From Candidatus Zixiibacteriota bacterium (GTDB taxonomy: Bacteria > Desulfobacterota > Binatia > UBA9968), in the NCBI GenBank assembly GCA_035574315.1, contig DATLYW010000028.1, positions 58,654-122,653 of the forward strand: 64,000 bases of DNA, in the 5' to 3' direction. Positions 22,051 to 31,292 of this stretch are shown in pieces. Made by a program: the position numbers and the translations under genes. Position 1 is the first letter of the stretch; every line of letters begins with the position of its first letter. Below the pieces are notes generated by a model. It was given only the letters and a program-made list of their open reading frames with translations. It was not told where the DNA came from and ran no database searches.

Positions 22051-23174
22051 CCTGCAGATCTCCTCGACTCCTCTTCCTGCGATCCGCCGGCAAGGTTGTG
22101 ATGGTGGTGTGACTTGGAGACGGCGCCGATGCCGCTTGCGATCCTCTGCCAGTGTTCGCCCTCGTCGTCGCTGTAGTAAACGTCCCCGTCCGTGGTGCCG
22201 AGAAAGAGCGCGTAACCGCCGCTCCACGTGTCCATCGCCATGGCTTCGATGCTCGCGCGGATGTGGTCGGGCAGTCCCCCGTTGAGCACTTCCCAGCTCT
22301 TTCCGCCGTCCCGGCTGCGGGCAATGCGAGCGTCCGCGGTGTGGAGCTTGCGCCAGGTGCCCGGGCCGGTCTTTGCACCCGCGACGAACAGGAGGTCGGG
22401 ATCGGCGGGATGGACGAAGAAAGGATCGACGTAGCCGATCCTGAACTCTCTAGGAGTCAGACTCGTCCAGCTCCGCCCGCCGTCGTCGCTGCGGCACACT
22501 CCCGCGGTCACCTCCGGCCCGCAGTTGGTCGTCGGCATCACGAGATAGATCCGCTCCGGGTCGTTTACCGGAGCAAAGACGCGGTGCGCGTCCGGATTCA
22601 AGCCCGGCGCGATCGTCCAGCTCCGCCCGCCGTCTCTGCTCTTCAGGAAGCCGCCCACCTCCACCGCAACGTAAATGACGTCGGGATTGTCCGGATGAAA
22701 GGCGATATCCTTGACATGGGCCTGATGGGGCGGTGCGGGAAAGGTCCACTTCTCGACGCCGGGCACCTCCCGCAGGGCCGGCAGCTCCGTCCAGCGTTCC
22801 CCGAGATCGTCGCTGTAAAACAGGTGGGCCGGCTGCGTCCCGGCGTACAAGCGAGCGCGCCCCCGGATCGCGCGGCTCGCGAGCGAGTAGATTTCGCGTC
22901 CTCCCAGCCCGCTGTTCCGCGATATCCAGCTTTTCCCCAGATCCCCGCTCGCGTACAGGGCGCCGCCGTAACTGCCCGCGAAAAGCGTCCCGGTGATCGG
23001 CTCGAAGTGGATCGCGCTGATATGCTCTCCGGCGAGCATTGTTTCCTGCCGGTTCCAGACCCCGCCCTGTTTGGCGAAGGAGAAAATACCGTCGACGGTG
23101 CCGACGAGGAGCCGTTCCCGGGGCGTTTCCCCGACGGTCAACCCCTGTCCTCCGGGCGACAGACAGACGAACAT
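22047..23174 (-). CDS. BNR/Asp-box beta-propeller protein
   Basis: This 375-residue protein starts at ATG 23174 and has no signal peptide. It carries six Asp-box motifs (S-x-D-x-G-x-x-W form): SGDLGKSW, SDDLGERW, SRDGGRSW, SDDGGRSW, SRDGGKSW and SDDEGEHW. These mark the blades of a sialidase- or Vps10-like beta-propeller. Such proteins are often annotated as exo-alpha-sialidase or glycosyl hydrolase, but catalytic residues of sialidases are not evident, so it is more likely a binding or scaffold propeller. It overlaps the binding-protein gene by four bases. The C-terminus (SKSHHHHNLAGG) has a natural His cluster. Confidence 0.8.
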   Translation of the reverse strand: MFVCLSPGGQGLTVGETPRERLLVGTVDGIFSFAKQGGVWNRQETMLAGEHISAIHFEPITGTLFAGSYGGALYASGDLGKSWISRNSGLGGREIYSLASRAIRGRARLYAGTQPAHLFYSDDLGERWTELPALREVPGVEKWTFPAPPHQAHVKDIAFHPDNPDVIYVAVEVGGFLKSRDGGRSWTIAPGLNPDAHRVFAPVNDPERIYLVMPTTNCGPEVTAGVCRSDDGGRSWTSLTPREFRIGYVDPFFVHPADPDLLFVAGAKTGPGTWRKLHTADARIARSRDGGKSWEVLNGGLPDHIRASIEAMAMDTWSGGYALFLGTTDGDVYYSDDEGEHWQRIASGIGAVSKSHHHHNLAGGSQEEESRRSAG

Positions 23175-23455
23175 GGCCCTTTCTCCTTTCCGGCGCACGC
23201 CGTTTCGAGCGCGCGTTTCCGATTTGGCAAGGCATTCATCGCCGCGTTACCCACTGACGAACTAATATGTGAAAGCGCCGGGACAGTCAAACCTGCGGGA
23301 GACTCGGGGTTGACATAGTCGGCGCGCGGAACGTATTCGTATTTTACGGCGGGTCGGCAAGAGAAGGCCCGGGGAAGGATAGAAAGGTCAGGCGTCCGAC
23401 GCCCGTCCCGGTCTTCGGTCGGTTATCGAGAGGGCGCCCGGCGCAGGAGGCGAAG

Positions 23456-24445
23456 ATGAAAATTCGGGGCCGCGCTTTCAGCTTTTTCGGTCTCGCCGCG
23501 CTGTTTCTCGCCGCTCTCTTTCCGGGCGGCGCGACGGCGCAGGTGAAGACCCGCATTTCCATCGCCACGGGCGGAACCGGCGGCGTCTACTACCCGCTCG
23601 GCGGCGGACTTGCCGCAGTGATCTCGAAGTATCTTCCCGGCGTCGAAGCGACCGCCGAGGTGACCACCGCCTCGGTGGACAACATGAAGCTGCTGCACGC
23701 CAACCGCGTGGCTCTTGCCTTCACGCTTCCGGACACCGCGTGGGACGCCTACCAGGGAAAACTCAAAGGGCTCGGCGAGAAAGTGCAGGTGCGCGCGCTG
23801 GCTGCGCTCTATTCCAACTTCATGCACATCGTCGCCCTCGAAGGCGGCGGCATCAAGAGCGTCCCCGATCTCAAGGGCAAGCGGGTCTCGACGGGTGCGC
23901 CCGGCTCGGGCACGGAGGTCAAGGGCTTGCGTGTGATGGAGGCCTACGGTCTTACTCCCCGGGATCTCAAGAGCCAGGACCGGCTCGGCGTCGCCGAATC
24001 CGCCGCAGCGCTCAAGGACCGAAAGATCGACGCCTTCATCTGGGACGGCGGCCTGCCGACGGCCGCGATACTCGATCTCGCAGCCACCCCGGGAATCCGA
24101 ATTCACCTTGTGCCGCACGGCGACGCGGTCGCGAAGATGACCGCCAAATACGGCCCGCTCTACTTCGTCGGGACCATTCCGAAGGGGACGTATGCCGGAG
24201 TCGACACCAACGTTTCGGTGGCGGCCGTGACCAACCTGCTGCTCGCCCACGAGCGCATGGATGAAGAGCTCGCCTATCGGATCACTCGCGCGCTCCACGA
24301 GCACCAGCCGGAGCTCGTCGCCGTGCATCAGGCCGCCAAAGAGATTTCCTTGAAGAGCGCGGTGGTCGGTTCTCCCGTCCCGTTCCACCCGGGGGCGCTG
24401 CGTTTCTACAAGGAAAAAGGGATAGCGGTTCCGGGCGCAAGGTGA
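23456..24445 (+). CDS. TAXI-family TRAP transporter solute-binding protein
   Basis: This 329-residue protein has a signal peptide (about 1-28, ending GGATAQ). The TAXI hallmarks are ISIATGGTGGVYYPLGGGLAAVI, VTTASVDNMKLL, LYSNFMHIVAL, DLKGKRVSTGAPGSGTEV and DAFIWDGGLPTAAILDLA. It binds an organic acid or amino acid in the periplasm and delivers it to the fused TRAP permease encoded 530 bp downstream. Its stop overlaps the GTG of the DUF1850 gene (GTGA), so the three genes form one operon. Confidence 0.92.
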   Translation: MKIRGRAFSFFGLAALFLAALFPGGATAQVKTRISIATGGTGGVYYPLGGGLAAVISKYLPGVEATAEVTTASVDNMKLLHANRVALAFTLPDTAWDAYQGKLKGLGEKVQVRALAALYSNFMHIVALEGGGIKSVPDLKGKRVSTGAPGSGTEVKGLRVMEAYGLTPRDLKSQDRLGVAESAAALKDRKIDAFIWDGGLPTAAILDLAATPGIRIHLVPHGDAVAKMTAKYGPLYFVGTIPKGTYAGVDTNVSVAAVTNLLLAHERMDEELAYRITRALHEHQPELVAVHQAAKEISLKSAVVGSPVPFHPGALRFYKEKGIAVPGAR

Positions 24446-24981
24446 GAGCACGACAGTACGGCTGGCCGGCGGTCCTGATTCTCGTCGGCGTGCTCGCTCC
24501 AGGCGTCTCCAGCGCCGGCGGCGTCTGCGTCCTCGTGAAATCCCGGGAGGGCGCCGACGGCTACCGTGTGGCGCCGGGAGGCCGCCTGCGTTTGCGCTTC
24601 ACCAATTCCGTCTACGGTTCCAGGGTAGAGGAGACCTTTGCCGTCGATCCCCGCGGCTTGCGGCTGCTGTCGGCGCGCTACTCCGAGGCGCGGCTCGCCG
24701 AGTTCTACGGCTACGAGACGGCGAGGCCGGTGGACGGGTGGTGGGCGGTCGAGCCGCCGCCGCGCCGGCTCTCCGTTTTGGATCTGCGCGCGACCGCCGA
24801 CGATCTCATAGATCTCGCACTGGACGGACGAACGATCCCGTTGAACGGCGCGCGGCCGGCGGACGGGATCCGGCTTGCCGTCGGCGAGTGTCCGGACGGC
24901 CCGTTCCTCGGCCGCGCGAGAAAAAACGCCGACGAGCGCCGCAGCGGTGTGCCGGCCGGGGACGAGCACGATGTCCGATGA
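24442..24981 (+). CDS. DUF1850 protein of the TRAP-TAXI operon
   Basis: This 179-residue protein has an N-terminal hydrophobic signal/anchor (WPAVLILVGVLAPGVSSA) and the DUF1850 core: LRLRFTNSVYGSRVEETFAVDPRGLRLLSARYSEARLAEFYGYE. DUF1850 proteins are commonly found beside TAXI-TRAP systems and may help assembly or stability, but no biochemical role is established. The GTG start overlaps the TAXI gene by four bases, and the gene end overlaps the permease start by 11 bases. Confidence 0.85.
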   Translation: MRARQYGWPAVLILVGVLAPGVSSAGGVCVLVKSREGADGYRVAPGGRLRLRFTNSVYGSRVEETFAVDPRGLRLLSARYSEARLAEFYGYETARPVDGWWAVEPPPRRLSVLDLRATADDLIDLALDGRTIPLNGARPADGIRLAVGECPDGPFLGRARKNADERRSGVPAGDEHDVR

Positions 24982-26896
24982 GGTCATCGACCGCGCGCGC
25001 CTGGATGCCGCCAGGGAGATCGCCGAGCGGGAAGAAGGGCCGCGAAGGCGCTTGTCGGGCGCGGCCGGCCGGATCGCTTCCGCTCTCGCCGTCGCCATGT
25101 CGCTTCTGTTTCTCTACTGGGCATGGGCGACGGTCACCACCCAGATCTTGCGGCTGGTCTTCCTCGCTTTTTCGCTCGTTCTCACGTTTCTCTTTTATCC
25201 CGCCCGCCGAAGAGCGCGCCCCGCTCGCCTCTCTTCGATCGATCTCGCCTTGATCCTGGCGAGCGTCCTGACGGTCGGCTACGCGCTCTGGGACTTCGAG
25301 GAGTTCATCTACCGTGCGGCCTTGCCCAGCGAACTCGATCAGCTTTTCGGCGCGCTCTGCATCGTCCTGGTGCTCGAAGCGGGGCGCCGGACCTCCGGCT
25401 GGATTCTCCCGGCCGTCGCCGTCGGCTTCCTCGCTTATGCGGTCTTCGGCGCCTGGCTGCCGCCTCCCTGGACGCACCAGGGCTATGGCATCGACCGGCT
25501 CGTCGGCCATATGTACATGACGCTCGAGGGAATCTTCGGCGTGCCGCTCGACGTGGCGGCGACCTTCATCATCCTGTTCATCATCTTCGGCGCGGTCCTG
25601 GAGCATTCCCGGGCCGGCGAGTTCTACGTGAATTTCGCGCTTGCGGCGACCGGCGGCAAGCCAGCGGGAGCGGGCCGGACCGTCACGCTGGCGTCGTTCC
25701 TCCTGGGAGGCCCCTCGGGCTCGGGAGTGGCGACCACGATCACGCTGGGATCGGTGGCATGGCCGCTGCTCTCCAGGGCCGGCTACGATCGCGATTCCGC
25801 CGGCGGCCTGCTCTCGGCCGGCGGAATCGGCGCTATCATCTCGCCGCCCGTTCTCGGCGCCGCGGCTTTCTTGATCGCCGAGTTCCTGAAGATCTCGTAT
25901 CTCGAAGTGATCGCGATGGCGGCGATTCCGACGCTTCTCTATTACTGGTCGATCTTCACGATGGTCGAGCTGGACGCGAACAAATTCGGCGCGCGCCCGG
26001 TGGCCGTCGAAGGCGAAAGCGTCTGGTCGCTCACGCGCAAGTACGGCTACCATTTCATCTCGCTGTTCGCGATCGTGGCTTTCATGGTTTGGGGCTTTAC
26101 CGCCATCCTGTCCGTTTTCTACGCGACCCTCCTGGCGGCGGCGCTGAGCTATCTCAGAAAGGAGACGGCCCTCACGCCGGCCCGCTTGTGGCAGGTTCTC
26201 GAAGACGGCGGAACCGGCGTCCTCTCGGTCGCGGCCACCTGCGCCGTGGCCGGAATCATCGTCGGTGTGGTTACGCTCACCGGTCTCGGCCTCAAGTTCT
26301 CCATGATCATTCTCGACCTGGCGGGCAGCAATCTGTTCCTGACCGTGGCTTATACCGGGATCGCGCTCTGGATCCTCGGCCTGGCGATGCCCGTCACGGC
26401 TTCTTACATCATCGCCGCGGTGATCACCGCTCCCGCGATGACCAAGCTGGGAATACCCGACTACGCGGCCCACATGTTCATCTTTTACTACGCCGTGCTT
26501 TCCGAAGTTTCCCCGCCGACCGCGCTCTCGCCGTTCGCCGCCGCGGCCATCACCGGGGGCAACCCGTACCGCACCACCATGATGGCGTGGAAGTACACCC
26601 TGCCGGCCTTCCTCGTGCCTTTCATGTTCACCCTCCATCCGAACGGAGTGGGGCTGCTGCTCAAAGGAGACTGGACCAACATCGTCTGGACGACGATCAC
26701 CGCCGCCGCCGGGCTCACCGCGCTCGGCGCCGGATTCACCGGCTGGCTCCTGACCGCGATGCCGCTTCTCGAGCGGGCGCTCTTTTGCGCTGCGGGCCTC
26801 GTTCTCGTCTACCCGGGATGGCTGCAAGATGCGATCGGCTTCGGCTTGTTCGCGGTCGGCCTCGTCATTCAATTTCTCCGCCGCCGCACGGCTTGA
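24971..26896 (+). CDS. TRAP transporter permease, 4TM/12TM fusion
   Basis: This 641-residue integral membrane protein fuses the small (DctQ-like) and large (DctM-like) TRAP subunits, as is typical for TAXI systems. Motifs include LYWAWATVTTQ in the first helix, IVLVLEAGRRTSGWILP, GIFGVPLDVAATFIILFIIFGAVL, FLLGGPSGSGVATTITLGS, GGIGAIISPPVLGAAAFLIAEFL and LSEVSPPTALSPFAAAAITGG. It imports the TAXI ligand with sodium or protons. The ATG at 24971 was chosen because it gives the normal short cytoplasmic N-terminus and the tight overlap with the DUF1850 gene. Confidence 0.92.
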   Translation: MSDEVIDRARLDAAREIAEREEGPRRRLSGAAGRIASALAVAMSLLFLYWAWATVTTQILRLVFLAFSLVLTFLFYPARRRARPARLSSIDLALILASVLTVGYALWDFEEFIYRAALPSELDQLFGALCIVLVLEAGRRTSGWILPAVAVGFLAYAVFGAWLPPPWTHQGYGIDRLVGHMYMTLEGIFGVPLDVAATFIILFIIFGAVLEHSRAGEFYVNFALAATGGKPAGAGRTVTLASFLLGGPSGSGVATTITLGSVAWPLLSRAGYDRDSAGGLLSAGGIGAIISPPVLGAAAFLIAEFLKISYLEVIAMAAIPTLLYYWSIFTMVELDANKFGARPVAVEGESVWSLTRKYGYHFISLFAIVAFMVWGFTAILSVFYATLLAAALSYLRKETALTPARLWQVLEDGGTGVLSVAATCAVAGIIVGVVTLTGLGLKFSMIILDLAGSNLFLTVAYTGIALWILGLAMPVTASYIIAAVITAPAMTKLGIPDYAAHMFIFYYAVLSEVSPPTALSPFAAAAITGGNPYRTTMMAWKYTLPAFLVPFMFTLHPNGVGLLLKGDWTNIVWTTITAAAGLTALGAGFTGWLLTAMPLLERALFCAAGLVLVYPGWLQDAIGFGLFAVGLVIQFLRRRTA

Positions 26897-26898
26897 AC

Positions 26899-26917
26899 GA
26901 CCGCCCGCCGGGCGGTC
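26899..26917 (+). terminator. Hairpin after the TRAP permease gene
   Basis: GACCGCCC (26899-26906) pairs perfectly with 26910-26917 across a three-base loop, two bases after the permease stop. It lacks a T-run. The flanking CGGCTTGAACG and CTCAT match the end of the intergenic repeat at 40.6 kb. Confidence 0.45.
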
Positions 26918-26985
26918 TCATACCTTGACGCCGCCGCGGTAAACGCCTACACTCCGGCCTTGCGCTCGATTCGAGGCCCTGGCAA

Positions 26986-27705
26986 TTGAAGCACTTTCTG
27001 GCACTCTCGACCGCTGCCCTCCTCGTCCTGTCGTGGGTTGCGCTCAGCGGAACGCGCGCTGAGCCGACCGGTCGCTCCGGGCCCCCTTCCGCCGAGCCGG
27101 CTTCAGCGGGCGTTCCGGCAGACGACCGCGCGCTCCTGGATTCGTACGAGCGCGAGCAGTCGCTCTTGCGGCAGCAGGTGATCGACCGCCGCCGTCTTCA
27201 TCGAGAGGGCAAAATCTCGGAGGCCGAGGTGCGGGAGGCGGAGCAAGCCCTGATTGCGTCGCTGAGGCGCGTCTACGAGGCGAGGGGAGCCGTCCTGCGT
27301 CGCGAGGTGGCGCTCACGGGAGCCCGGGACGATCTTCTGCCGCCGCCCCCGTCGCTGACGCCGGCCTCGCGCTCCCGGCCCGGGGCGCCGGCCTTCCGTT
27401 TCAGCGGCACCCGCTGGTCGGTGAGCGATGCCGCCGCGGTCCGCGAGTTCTACGCCCAACGCTTCGGCCGCAGCCTGCCGGTTACGGCCTACGGCCAGAC
27501 GCCCACACACAGACAGATGCGCTTCGATCACCGAAACGCCATCGACGTCGCGGTCCACCCCGACAGCCCCGAGGGAAAAGCGCTGACCGAATATTTGCGC
27601 CGCTCGGGCATCCCTCACGTCGCCTTCCGCGGACGTGTCGCCGGCGCGTCGACCGGGGCGCACATCCACATCGGTCCGCCTTCGCAGCGACGCGCCGCCG
27701 ACTAG
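26986..27705 (+). CDS. Secreted protein with a possible M15-like zinc peptidase site
   Basis: This 239-residue protein uses a TTG start at 26986 and has a signal peptide (FLALSTAALLVLSWVALSGTRA). A helical charged segment (DDRALLDSYEREQSLLRQQV to about residue 110) precedes a Pro-rich linker. The C-terminal part has RFDHRNAIDVAVHPDSPEG and GAHIHIGPPS. The spacing of His, Asp and the late HxH resembles the metal site of M15/VanY-type D,D-peptidases, although the first motif is shorter than the M15 consensus. Its role may be cell-wall related. The call is tentative; that it is a real secreted protein is likely. Confidence 0.6.
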   Translation: MKHFLALSTAALLVLSWVALSGTRAEPTGRSGPPSAEPASAGVPADDRALLDSYEREQSLLRQQVIDRRRLHREGKISEAEVREAEQALIASLRRVYEARGAVLRREVALTGARDDLLPPPPSLTPASRSRPGAPAFRFSGTRWSVSDAAAVREFYAQRFGRSLPVTAYGQTPTHRQMRFDHRNAIDVAVHPDSPEGKALTEYLRRSGIPHVAFRGRVAGASTGAHIHIGPPSQRRAAD

Positions 27706-27756
27706 CGGCACCCCCCGCTCCGCTTTTGTAGCCTGCCGTGGGGCGGGCCGGCCCGC

Positions 27757-28236
27757 TTACAGCCCCAACCGGAGCTGTATCAGCCCGGACTCGAACTGGA
27801 GGTGGACGATTCGCTGGAAGAGCGCGTAAAAAAAGCCCCACGTGATGGCCGTAAGGACAAAGGAGCTGCGCCAACTCGTCCGGCTTTGCAGCTTCAGAAA
27901 AAGGAAGAGAAACAGCGGCACCGCAACCGGGAAGCTCGCCAGATAAACCATGGCGATGAACCCCGCCATCCAGCCAAAGATCGTCACCGCTCTGCGCCGC
28001 GCCACCTCGGGGGGGACCTCGGCGGAGAACTCCGCCTCGACCGCCGCACCGGCGGCGGCTTCGGGCTTGCCGTAAAGCTGCAACAACAGATGCGCCAGAG
28101 CCAGGATCAGGAGAGGAATCGCCGCGGCCAGGGGAAAAAAACCTGCCTTGAACGGCCACTGCGAGGCGGAATGAATGGCGTACCCGGCGACGAAGATCAG
28201 AAACAGGCTCAAATAGATGTGGCCCCGCCGGTTCAT
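27757..28236 (-). CDS. tctB: Tripartite tricarboxylate transporter small subunit TctB
   Basis: This 159-residue, four-helix membrane protein begins MNRRGHIYLSLFLIFVAGYAI and contains WPFKAGFFPLAAAIPLLILALAHL, the pattern of TctB subunits. It cooperates with TctA to import organic acids bound by a TctC protein. The ATG at 28236 has GGAGAG upstream and lies one base after the TctA stop; an in-frame GTG at 28248 is less likely. Gene order here is TctC, TctA, TctB rather than the common C-B-A. Confidence 0.85.
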   Translation of the reverse strand: MNRRGHIYLSLFLIFVAGYAIHSASQWPFKAGFFPLAAAIPLLILALAHLLLQLYGKPEAAAGAAVEAEFSAEVPPEVARRRAVTIFGWMAGFIAMVYLASFPVAVPLFLFLFLKLQSRTSWRSSFVLTAITWGFFYALFQRIVHLQFESGLIQLRLGL

Positions 28237-28237
28237 A

Positions 28238-29743
28238 TCACTCTCCACCGCCAGCCCGCGCGGCCCTCTCGCGCACGAAGGGATAAACGATAACGATCAC
28301 CAGCAGGACGATCAGCAGGACCACGATCGGATGAGCCAGCCAGGCGAAGCCGTAGCGGGAAACCGATATGAAAAGGTAGGTCTCGACGAGCTTCCCGAGA
28401 ACGAAGCCCAGCACCAGGGGCGGCCTGGGCCAGCCCCAAAGCACCATCAGATATCCCAGAACGCCGAAGCAGAAAGTGACGATGAGATCGGCGATCTGTC
28501 CGTTCGCCGTATAGCTGCCGACGAAAACCAGCAGCAGGATGAAAGGAATGATCAATCCGCCCCGGACATAGGTCACTTTTGCAAGGTGGTTGAGAACCGC
28601 CAGCGAGAGCGCGACCGTAATGATGTTTGCGAGCACCAGAGTCCAGACCATGGAATAAGTCACGGCCAGGTGTTTGCTCAGCATGTCGGGACCCGGGACC
28701 AGACCCATGATCATGAAGGCCCCGAGCAAAATTGCCATCGCGCCGCTTCCCGGAACGCCGAAGGCGACGGTCGGCACCAGATCCCCCCCTTCCTTCGAAT
28801 TGTTCGCGGCGCCGGGCCCGAGCACTCCGCGCACATCCCCCTTGCCGAAGCGCTCTCGATCCCTGGCATCCCGGGAGCTTTGCACCGCATGGGCATAGGC
28901 CATCCACTGCGCCACGCCTCCGCCTGCACCGGGCATGATGCCGACGAACACTCCGATTGCGGAGCAGCGGACGACCAGCCAAAAATGACGGAACGTGTCC
29001 CGGATTCCTTCCATGACCCCTTCATTGAGATTTTCGGCGGGCCGGTCGCCCGCGATCGAGGTGCCCCGCACCGCCAGGTCCACGATCTCGGGAATCGCGA
29101 AAATTCCCACGAGCACCGGCACGAGGTCGAGCCCCTCCCAAAGGTACATGAGTCCCATGTCGAACCTGAGCGATCCCGACTGTCGCTCCTGCCCGATCGT
29201 CGAGAGCAGAAGACCGAACAGACCCATCGCAAAACCGCGAATCTGGCCCCGGAGAGTCAGCCCGCTCAGCGATGTGATACAGGCGATTCCGATCATCGAC
29301 AGCAGGAAAAGCTCCGGTGAGCCGAAAGTAAGGACCAGCGGCCGTACGATGGGAATGGCCAGCGCCAGCGTCGCAGCGCCGATTAACGCGCCGACGAGCG
29401 AGCTCATCAACGCCGCTCCGAGCGCCCGGCCGGCCTCGCCTCTTTTGGCCATCGGATAACCGTCCACGACCGTGGCGGCGGAAAGGCCTTCCCCGGGAAC
29501 CCCGAAAAGGATCGACGTGATATCCCCGGTGGTCGCCGCCACCGAGTGCATCCCCAAAAGGAATGCGAACGCCTCGACCGGGCTCATCTTGAAAACGAAC
29601 GGGATCATCAACGCGAGCGTGGCCGCTCCGCCGATGCCGGGGAGCAATCCGACGCAGAAGCCCAGGCCCATGCCGACGAGCATCAGGCTCAGGGCCTTCC
29701 ACTGCAAAATCAGAGAAAGACCCTCGACGAAGGCTTCGAACAT
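28238..29743 (-). CDS. tctA: Tripartite tricarboxylate transporter large permease TctA
   Basis: This 501-residue protein with about 11-12 membrane helices carries the TctA signatures GLGFCVGLLPGIGGAATLALMIPF, HSVAATTGDITSILFGVPGEGLSAATVVDGYPMAKRGEAGRALGAAL, GIMPGAGGGVAQWMAYAHA and KEGGDLVPTVAFGVPGSGAMAILLGAF. It forms the secondary-transport channel for tricarboxylates or related acids. A one-base gap separates it from TctB. The presumed binding protein gene is 343 bp upstream on the same strand. Confidence 0.95.
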   Translation of the reverse strand: MFEAFVEGLSLILQWKALSLMLVGMGLGFCVGLLPGIGGAATLALMIPFVFKMSPVEAFAFLLGMHSVAATTGDITSILFGVPGEGLSAATVVDGYPMAKRGEAGRALGAALMSSLVGALIGAATLALAIPIVRPLVLTFGSPELFLLSMIGIACITSLSGLTLRGQIRGFAMGLFGLLLSTIGQERQSGSLRFDMGLMYLWEGLDLVPVLVGIFAIPEIVDLAVRGTSIAGDRPAENLNEGVMEGIRDTFRHFWLVVRCSAIGVFVGIMPGAGGGVAQWMAYAHAVQSSRDARDRERFGKGDVRGVLGPGAANNSKEGGDLVPTVAFGVPGSGAMAILLGAFMIMGLVPGPDMLSKHLAVTYSMVWTLVLANIITVALSLAVLNHLAKVTYVRGGLIIPFILLLVFVGSYTANGQIADLIVTFCFGVLGYLMVLWGWPRPPLVLGFVLGKLVETYLFISVSRYGFAWLAHPIVVLLIVLLVIVIVYPFVRERAARAGGGE

Positions 29744-30086
29744 CGTTTCGCCGTCCGCGTTACCGGAAATCGATGAGCCTGCCCGGCAAACCGGGCGCGA
29801 CTATATGAGATCGAAAAACGACGTGTCAAGAAAGCGAGCCGGAGGTTCGCGGACGTTGCGGTTCCTTCGAGTCGTTCGGTGGACCGGCGGCTCCGCCCGC
29901 AGGTCTCGCTTTGCCCGCAGAGGTCCGATCCGTCGAAGCTGAAAGAGCGTCCGGGCCCGCTCAAAGCCGGCACGCGGCCGCGAAGCGTCCGACCCCCCTG
30001 CCGGCGGCTCGACCTTGCGGCAAGCGAAGGATGCCGGCGAGGCGCGCGCCGGGAGGCGCAGAGCGGCGGAGCCCCCCGGCGCTCGA
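29744..30086. other. Non-coding gap between tctC-like and tctA genes
   Basis: I see no credible gene in this stretch. It is GC-rich, with short runs such as GGCGGCTCCGCCCGC and no recognisable promoter. It may hold a leader or processing site that uncouples the binding protein from the permease genes. Confidence 0.35.
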
Positions 30087-31088
30087 TCACCCTTCCGCCT
30101 TGATGTACTTCCCCATCTCCCTCAACGTCTCGGGCGTCTGGTTCATGAGGGCGGTAAAATCCCGCAAGACCTGCTCGTGCGGGATGTAGGAGAAAAGGAT
30201 CTTGGCTTTTTTCCCTTCAGCCAGGAACTCCGGGTCCTTCAACGCCTTGGCGAACGCTTCGCGGAGCATGGCGAGACGATCCGCGGGCGTGCCCGGCGCG
30301 GCCGCGAACGCTCGCCCGACCGCCATCGGAATCGCCTTGATGGCCATCAGCGATTTGCCCACCTGGCTGGTCGCCAGATCCTCGTCGACCGGCAGGTTCT
30401 CGAAACCCGGCATGGCCACGCGGCCACGAACCAGAGGCCGGACCACTCCCCGATCCGCGGCCAGCTTGACGGTCGTGGCGAGCGCCGACCATGAATCGAC
30501 CTCCTTGCGCTCCAGAGCGAGCAAGACGTCGCTGTTGGCCGGATATCCGGAGACGAGCTTCAGCTTGAGCCCGGCGAATTCCTTGAGGAGCAGGGGAAAA
30601 TCGTGGGCGTTCGACCCCGGTCCGGTGGTCCCGGCGATCAACTCGCGATTGGCTTTCTTCAATTCCTCGAAGGTGCGATATGGAAGGTCCGCCCTGATCG
30701 AGAACGCCACGCCGTCGGCGCCGGAGGAACCGAGCCACTGAAACTTTCGCACGTCGAAGCGCACCTGCTCCACCTTGGAAAGCTGCGCGATGGCGACGTT
30801 GGGATTGGCGGCGAGAATGGTCAGTCCGTCCGGCTTCGCGATGTTGAACACATGATTCGTCGCGAGCAGATGGGCCGCGCCGGGCATGTGTTGAACGACC
30901 ACGGCCGGCTTCCCGGGCAGGTACTTGCCCAGGTGGTGGGCGACGATCTGGGCGCCGATGGCGAGGCTTCCGCTCTTGGCGCCGATCAAGACCGTGACGG
31001 TTTTGCCGGCGTAGAAGTCCGCCTGCGCCCAGAGAGGTCCCGCATACAGCACCAGGAAAGCGACGCTCAGTACCCCAGCCTTCTTCAT
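30087..31088 (-). CDS. tctC: TctC/Bug-family tricarboxylate-type solute-binding protein
   Basis: This 333-residue protein starts at ATG 31088 with AAGGAGGAAGCC just upstream; a longer frame to 31115 lacks a ribosome site. It has a signal peptide (AGVLSVAFLVLYAGPLWAQA). The Bug motifs FYAGKTVTVLIGAKSGS, HHLGKYLPGKPAVVVQHMPGAAHLLATNHVFNIAKPDGLTI and GFENLPVDEDLA are present. The binding-loop regions differ from the sister protein at 42 kb, so a different acid ligand is likely. It lies upstream of tctA and tctB and downstream of a 2-hydroxyacid dehydrogenase gene on the same strand. Confidence 0.9.
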   Translation of the reverse strand: MKKAGVLSVAFLVLYAGPLWAQADFYAGKTVTVLIGAKSGSLAIGAQIVAHHLGKYLPGKPAVVVQHMPGAAHLLATNHVFNIAKPDGLTILAANPNVAIAQLSKVEQVRFDVRKFQWLGSSGADGVAFSIRADLPYRTFEELKKANRELIAGTTGPGSNAHDFPLLLKEFAGLKLKLVSGYPANSDVLLALERKEVDSWSALATTVKLAADRGVVRPLVRGRVAMPGFENLPVDEDLATSQVGKSLMAIKAIPMAVGRAFAAAPGTPADRLAMLREAFAKALKDPEFLAEGKKAKILFSYIPHEQVLRDFTALMNQTPETLREMGKYIKAEG

Positions 31089-31292
31089 GGCTTCCTCCTT
31101 ACTCATGGTTTGCAACCGCCCCGGCTACGACATACCCGCACTTCTCCTTTTGAAAACGGTCGAAGGTTATTGGAATCGGCGCCCGGGAGTCAAGAGGCGC
31201 CCGGAGCCCTGGTCGGTACGCGCCGGCGCCGTGTCCCGATGCCCCCGCGCGTGAGCTGCAGAAGACCAAAACACGCCCGCGCCGTCTCCCCG

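Noticed and set aside
24806..26872. 688-codon minus-strand frame
   Set aside because: It is antisense to the TRAP permease and has the charged, low-complexity composition of a shadow frame.
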